A stretch of 52,123 nucleotides of DNA from Sphaerotilus mobilis (lineage in GTDB: Bacteria; Pseudomonadota; Gammaproteobacteria; Burkholderiales; Burkholderiaceae_C). The notes below the pieces were generated by a model. The model worked only from the letters and a program-made list of their open reading frames with translations, was not told where the DNA came from and searched no databases. Made by a program: the position numbers and the translations under genes. Shown here piece after piece: positions 47,582-52,123 of the stretch; positions within the stretch are counted from its first letter, which is position 1, and each line of letters begins with the position of its first letter. The stretch lies in the NCBI RefSeq assembly GCF_004216565.1, contig NZ_SGWV01000001.1:1-52123 (forward strand), read 5' to 3'.

Positions 47582-49126
47582 TCAGGCCGGGTCGGCCACG
47601 GCGGGCATGGCGCTGTCCGGCAAGACAGCTTCCTGCTTCGGCAGCTGACGCGGCAAGCGCACCGTGAAGCGTGCGCCCGGCCCCTCACCCGAGGGCACCT
47701 GATGCGCCGCGCGGGCATCGTCCAGCACGATCGTCGTGCCGTGCTGCGCGGCGATCTCCGCAACGATCGCCAGACCCAGGCCCGAGCCGTCGACGGTCGT
47801 GCCGAGCGCCCGGTAGAAGGGCTGGAAGACCAGCTCGCGCTCGCTCTCGGGTATGCCCGGACCCGAGTCCTCGACCTGCAACACGACCACCTGGCCGAAC
47901 GGGTCGACCAGCAGCCGCACCGTCACCGTGCCGCGCGCAGGCGTGTACTGCAGGGCGTTGTCGACGAGGTTGGCGACCAGCTCGCGCAGCATCAGCGGGA
48001 TGCCCAGCACATGGCAGTCATGCGCCGGATCGCCGTCGTCGCTGTCGCCGCCCGGGCCCTCGAAGCCGAGGTCGATGCCCTTGTCGAGCGCCTTGGGCAC
48101 GAAGTCGCGCACCACGTCGATCGCCAGCTCGCGCAGGTCCAGTGGCACCCGCGCCGCGTTCGTCGCCTGGGCGTCGGTGCGGGCCATCGACAGCAGCTGG
48201 TTGACCATGTGGGCGGCGCGCTGCGAGGCGTTGGCCATGTGCTCCAGCGATTCGCGCAGCGAACGGGTGTCGCCGTTGCCATCGGCGATGGCGCGGGCGG
48301 CCAGTTCGGCCTGCATGCGCAAGCCCGCCAGCGGCGTCTTGAGCTGGTGCGCGGCGTCGGCGAGGAAGCGCTTCTGGGTCGCCATCGAGTCCTGCTGGCG
48401 GTCAAGCAGGTCATTGATGGCCTGGACCAGCGGCGAGACTTCCTCGGGGACGTCCAGCACATCGATCGGCGACAGGTCGTCGCTGGGCCGCTGGCGGATG
48501 CGCTGCTGCAGGGCATTGAGCGGCGCCAGACCACGCGCCAGCGCGAACCAGACCAGCAGCACCGCCACCGGCAAGATCACGAACTGCGGCAGGATCACGC
48601 CCTTGATGATCTCGGTGGCCAGGCGCGAACGCTTGGTCAGCGTCTCGGCCACCTGCACCAGCGCCGGCCGATCCTGGCCCGGCAGTTCGACCCATTCGTA
48701 GGCCACCCGCACGCTGTCGCCGAGCATCTCGTCATCGCGCAGCATCGGCTCGCCCGGCTTGGGCGGCTCGGCCTCGTGCGGCACCGGCAGGTCGCGGTCG
48801 CCGCTGATGAACTCGCCACGGCTGCCCAGCACCTGGTAGTAGACGTTGTCGACCTCGTCGGCGCGGAACAGCCGGGCGGTCTCGCGCGGCAGGTCGAAGC
48901 CCAGCCCGTTGGGCCGCACCTCGATGCGCTGGGCCAGCGTGCGCACCGACTCGCGCAAGGCCCGGTCATAGGGTTTGCTGGCGATGCCCTGCGCGGCCAG
49001 CCAGGTCAGGGCCAGGCTCATCGGCCAGATCACCAGCAAGGGCGCGAGCATCCAGTCCAGGATCTCGCCGAACAGCGACCGCTGCTCGCGACGACGTGCC
49101 AGCACGCCCAGCGCCACGCGCTTCAT
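47582..49126 (-). CDS. Two-component sensor histidine kinase, TctE-like
   Basis: 514 aa inner-membrane kinase. Membrane helices at about 26-46 and 177-198 enclose a periplasmic 2CSK_N-type sensor domain. HAMP-like linker, then phospho-acceptor His260 in FLADAAHQLKTPLAGLRMQ, N box ELVANLVDNALQYTP, G1 VEDSGPGIP and G2 GSGLGLAIVAEI. In the TctE family these control tricarboxylate uptake, but no transporter is nearby. It starts 33 bases after its response regulator. An in-line acidic insert (GPGGDSDDGDPAHD) lies before the ATPase domain. Confidence 0.93.
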   Translation of the reverse strand: MKRVALGVLARRREQRSLFGEILDWMLAPLLVIWPMSLALTWLAAQGIASKPYDRALRESVRTLAQRIEVRPNGLGFDLPRETARLFRADEVDNVYYQVLGSRGEFISGDRDLPVPHEAEPPKPGEPMLRDDEMLGDSVRVAYEWVELPGQDRPALVQVAETLTKRSRLATEIIKGVILPQFVILPVAVLLVWFALARGLAPLNALQQRIRQRPSDDLSPIDVLDVPEEVSPLVQAINDLLDRQQDSMATQKRFLADAAHQLKTPLAGLRMQAELAARAIADGNGDTRSLRESLEHMANASQRAAHMVNQLLSMARTDAQATNAARVPLDLRELAIDVVRDFVPKALDKGIDLGFEGPGGDSDDGDPAHDCHVLGIPLMLRELVANLVDNALQYTPARGTVTVRLLVDPFGQVVVLQVEDSGPGIPESERELVFQPFYRALGTTVDGSGLGLAIVAEIAAQHGTTIVLDDARAAHQVPSGEGPGARFTVRLPRQLPKQEAVLPDSAMPAVADPA

Positions 49127-49159
49127 GCGAGGGCAGCGGTCAAGGCGCCGAGGTCCGCA

Positions 49160-49831
49160 TCAGGCCGGGATCTTCTCAAGGCAATAGCCCAGCCCGCGCA
49201 CGGTGGCGATGCGGATGGGGCCCTGCTCGATCTTCTTGCGCAGCCTGTGGATGTAGACCTCGATGGCGTTGTTGCTGACCTCTTCGCCCCACTCGCACAG
49301 CCGCTCGACCAACTGGTCCTTGCTGACCAGACGGCCGGCGCGCTGCAGCAGGACTTCCAGCAGGCTCAGCTCGCGGGCGGACAGGTCGACCATCTGCTCG
49401 TTGATGTAGGCCACCCGCCCGGTCGCATCGAAGCTGAGTGGCCCGTGGCGGATGATGGCGCTGGCTGATCCGAGACCACGACGCGTCAAGGCCCGCACCC
49501 GCGCCTCAAGTTCCTGCAGCGAAAACGGCTTGGCCATGTAGTCGTCGGCACCGAGGTCCAGGCCCTTGACACGCTGCTCGACGCTGTCGGCGGCGGTCAG
49601 GATCAGCACCGGCACGGACGAGCCGCGCGAACGCAGCTTCTTGAGCACCTCCAGCCCGTGCAGCTTGGGCAGGCCCAGGTCCAGGATCAGCAGGTCGAAC
49701 TCGTGCGCGGCCAGCGCTGCATCGGCCTCCGAGCCGCTGCCGACATGGTCGACCGCATAGCCGGCCGCGCGCAGGCTGCGCAGCAGGCCATCGGCCAGGA
49801 CCTGGTCATCTTCGGCAATCAGGATGCGCAT
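49160..49831 (-). CDS. OmpR-family response regulator, TctD-like
   Basis: 223 aa. Receiver domain with acidic pocket EDD at 7-9, phospho-acceptor Asp51 in LLILDLGLP, and Lys in YMAKPFS. Winged-helix DNA-binding domain with [20 protein letters not shown] and [22 protein letters not shown] lies about 8 bases before the ATG. Transcribed away from recA, with the kinase downstream. Confidence 0.94.
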   Translation of the reverse strand: MRILIAEDDQVLADGLLRSLRAAGYAVDHVGSGSEADAALAAHEFDLLILDLGLPKLHGLEVLKKLRSRGSSVPVLILTAADSVEQRVKGLDLGADDYMAKPFSLQELEARVRALTRRGLGSASAIIRHGPLSFDATGRVAYINEQMVDLSARELSLLEVLLQRAGRLVSKDQLVERLCEWGEEVSNNAIEVYIHRLRKKIEQGPIRIATVRGLGYCLEKIPA

Positions 49832-49990
49832 CGTGTGGTCTCCTCGCGGGCTGCCCGGTGTCCGGGACGGTGTACGTCAGGTCTCGCCTCATTGTAGGAA
49901 GCGCTCACGCCCGTTCTCCATCGGTGTTGTCGCGGTGCGGCATGCAGAATCCGGCGCTCGCGCCCGCGTCGGCCACACACGCATCGGGTA

Positions 49991-50006
49991 CTGTACAAAC
50001 ATCCAG
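49991..50006 (+). promoter_or_regulatory. LexA (SOS) box in front of recA
   Basis: CTGT-N8-CCAG within TACTGTACAAACATCCAGCA; E. coli consensus is CTGT-N8-ACAG, so 7 of 8 core bases match. It overlaps the proposed recA -35. Confidence 0.75.
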
Positions 50007-50020
50007 CACTTCAACATAAT
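49992..50020 (+). promoter_or_regulatory. Candidate recA promoter (TGTACA - 17 - CATAAT)
   Basis: -35 TGTACA (49992-49997) and -10 CATAAT (50015-50020) are 17 bases apart, with the LexA box over the -35. The message would start near 50027, leaving about 19 bases including GGAGA before ATG 50046. Confidence 0.5.
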
Positions 50021-50045
50021 GGCGACCAAATCCACGGAGAAACGC

Positions 50046-51093
<1,048 letters not shown>

Positions 51094-51098
<5 letters not shown>

Positions 51099-51149
51099 TC
51101 CACATGGCCTGATCGACATGGCTTGATGGACCCGGCCTGATCGACAAGG
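51094..51149 (+). repeat. Four 14-bp tandem repeats spanning the recA stop codon
   Basis: CCTGATCCACATGG, CCTGATCGACATGG, CTTGATGGACCCGG, CCTGATCGACAAGG, end to end. The recA TGA lies inside the first copy, and each copy carries a TGA at the same place. Confidence 0.88.
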
Positions 51150-51166
51150 CCAGGCCCTTTGCCCTC

Positions 51167-51200
51167 AAGGCCCGGCTTCCAACCGGGCCTTGTCGCTTTC
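51167..51200 (+). terminator. Hairpin after recA (likely terminator)
   Basis: A perfect 9-bp stem, AAGGCCCGG (51167-51175) with CCGGGCCTT (51183-51191), and a 7-base loop. It is followed by GTCGCTTTC, a poor T-run. Probably a partial terminator or a processing hairpin between recA and recX. Confidence 0.55.
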
Positions 51201-51270
51201 GGGGCGCGGTGTCTTCCGTCATGCCCCGCCGGCCGCTCTCAGAACCATTTCGACAACGACCGACCCCGTC

Positions 51271-51786
51271 ATGGCCACGACCCCGCTGTCGCTCAAGGCC
51301 CGAGCGCTCAAGCTGCTGACGGCGCGTGAGCATTCGCGTGCCGAACTCGAACGCAAGCTCACACCACACCTGCAGCCGGGCGACGACCTCGAGGCGGTGC
51401 TCGATGAACTGACCCGGCGCGGCTTTCTCGACGAGGCCCGCTACGTCGAATCGGTCGTGCATCGGCGCGCCGCGCGCAGTGGCGCACGGCTGATCCGGCA
51501 GGAATTGCAGGCCCAGGGCATCGCGCCCGAACAGATGGCCGCTGCCCTGGACGTCCTGCGAGACAGCGAGCTTGGCCGGGCCCGAGACCTGTGGATGCGG
51601 CGCTATGGCGGCCCGCCGGCCGATGGACGCGAGGCGGCGCGGCAGCAGCGCTTCCTCTTGTCACGCGGCTTCAGCAGCGATGTGGTGCGACAGCTGGTGC
51701 GCTGGCGTGGGGGCCAGACGAGCGGGTCGGACGAGACGAACGACGCCATCGACCCGGAGCAGGACCTGTCGGACAGCATGGACTGA
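51271..51786 (+). CDS. recX: RecA regulatory protein RecX
   Basis: 171 aa, three-helix repeats that bind and restrain RecA filaments. LKARALKLLTAREHSRAELE, LDELTRRGFLDEARYVESVV and RFLLSRGFSSDVVRQLVRW mark the repeats. ATG 51271 (MATTPLSLKARAL) is chosen over an upstream start at 51190 that lies in the recA hairpin. The last 20 residues are acidic and probably disordered. Confidence 0.93.
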   Translation: MATTPLSLKARALKLLTAREHSRAELERKLTPHLQPGDDLEAVLDELTRRGFLDEARYVESVVHRRAARSGARLIRQELQAQGIAPEQMAAALDVLRDSELGRARDLWMRRYGGPPADGREAARQQRFLLSRGFSSDVVRQLVRWRGGQTSGSDETNDAIDPEQDLSDSMD

Positions 51787-51901
51787 AGCGCCCCGTCGGG
51801 CCATCGGCAAGGATGCACCGATCGCCGGACAGGCCGCAGCGACCACGATGGTCCGCATGCTGAACATTGCCGTCCCAGCGAGCGGTTGCGGCAGTGCAAC
51901 A

Positions 51902-51910
51902 TGCTAGAGT
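51902..51910 (+). promoter_or_regulatory. Candidate extended -10 promoter (TGCTAGAGT) for sucC
   Basis: TG-N-TAGAGT fits an extended -10, in the 241-base gap between recX and sucC, about 118 bases before the sucC ATG. No -35 at normal spacing. Nothing else is seen in the gap. Confidence 0.35.
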
Positions 51911-52027
51911 GCCGCCGCGCCGTCGGCCTTGCGTGTGTCTGCACGCCCGCCCCAGGTCGCCATCCACGACGCGGCCTCGACGCCGTGCAACAACCGTCCT
52001 CCCCAGGACCACGAACACACCACACCC

Positions 52028-52123
52028 ATGAAGATCCACGAGTACCAAGGCAAGGAAATCCTGCGCCAGTTCGACGTGCCGGTGCCGCGCGGCTATCCGG
52101 CGTTCACGGTTCAGGAGGCGGCC
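52028..52123 (+). CDS. sucC: Succinyl-CoA synthetase beta subunit, first 32 codons (runs off the window)
   Basis: [20 protein letters not shown] is the standard N-terminus of the ATP-grasp beta subunit of succinate-CoA ligase (TCA cycle). Its position after recA-recX is usual in Burkholderiales. Only the start is present. Confidence 0.92.
   Translation, partial: MKIHEYQGKEILRQFDVPVPRGYPAFTVQEAA

Noticed and set aside
50019-50045. ATG 50019 as the recA start
   Set aside because: It overlaps the proposed -10 element and has no ribosome site; ATG 50046 has GGAGA at good distance.

Overview
The window is high-GC DNA from the main chromosome of a betaproteobacterium, most likely order Burkholderiales and probably close to Leptothrix, Sphaerotilus or Rubrivivax. 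The reasons are gene order (dusB-fis-purH-ruvC; a full dcw cluster; gatCA divergent from mreBCD-mrdA-rodA; a two-component system divergent from recA-recX-sucC) and the protein sequences. The genus is an inference. No tRNA, rRNA, insertion sequence, prophage or CRISPR array was seen.

Layout. 1-3011 (-): N-terminal 1003 codons of a two-partner-secretion (FhaB-like) exoprotein. 3288-4315: an orphan cysC converging on, and overlapping, a YqaA-type membrane protein. 4502-8051 (+): dusB-fis, purH, ruvC. 8254-10491 (+): a PAS-GAF-GGDEF-EAL c-di-GMP protein. 10537-30447 (-): the division and cell wall (dcw) cluster, read from right to left as mraZ-rsmH-ftsL-ftsI-murE-murF-mraY-murD-ftsW-murG-murC-ddlB-ftsQ-ftsA-ftsZ, then a terminator, lpxC with its own promoter, and a small membrane protein. 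Most junctions are 1-11 base overlaps, so it reads as one long, translationally coupled operon. 30635-34261 (-): EamA transporter, Bcr/CflA-type MFS transporter and an alpha-carbonic anhydrase, closed by a strong terminator. 34342-36207 (+): a secreted Trp-rich protein with an RGG tail. 36223-37548 (-): a YegD-like Hsp70. 37680-39514 (+): VOC-VOC-TfoX_C-WYL regulator. 39528-41346 (-): gatC-gatA without an adjacent gatB. 41722-47518 (+): mreB-mreC-mreD-mrdA-rodA, the rod-elongation cluster. 47582-49831 (-): response regulator and TctE-like sensor kinase. 50046-51786 (+): LexA-controlled recA and recX, then the start of sucC at 52028.

How the genes work together. The dcw and mre/mrd/rod clusters give the whole lipid II pathway after UDP-MurNAc (MurC, D, E, F, Ddl, MraY, MurG), the septal machine (FtsZ, A, Q, L, W, I) and the lateral-wall machine (MreBCD, RodA, PBP2), with LpxC for lipid A. 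Several envelope proteins carry unusual low-complexity additions: a central insert in MurD, long cytoplasmic N-termini on FtsI and FtsW, and Ala/Ser/Pro tails on FtsL, MreC and PBP2.

No clearly new multi-gene system was found. The best leads are the roughly 115-residue insert in MurD, the Trp-rich/RGG secreted protein, an apparently leaderless lpxC, MraZ-like operator boxes at the dcw promoter, several in-phase minisatellites, and the missing gatB and ruvAB neighbours.
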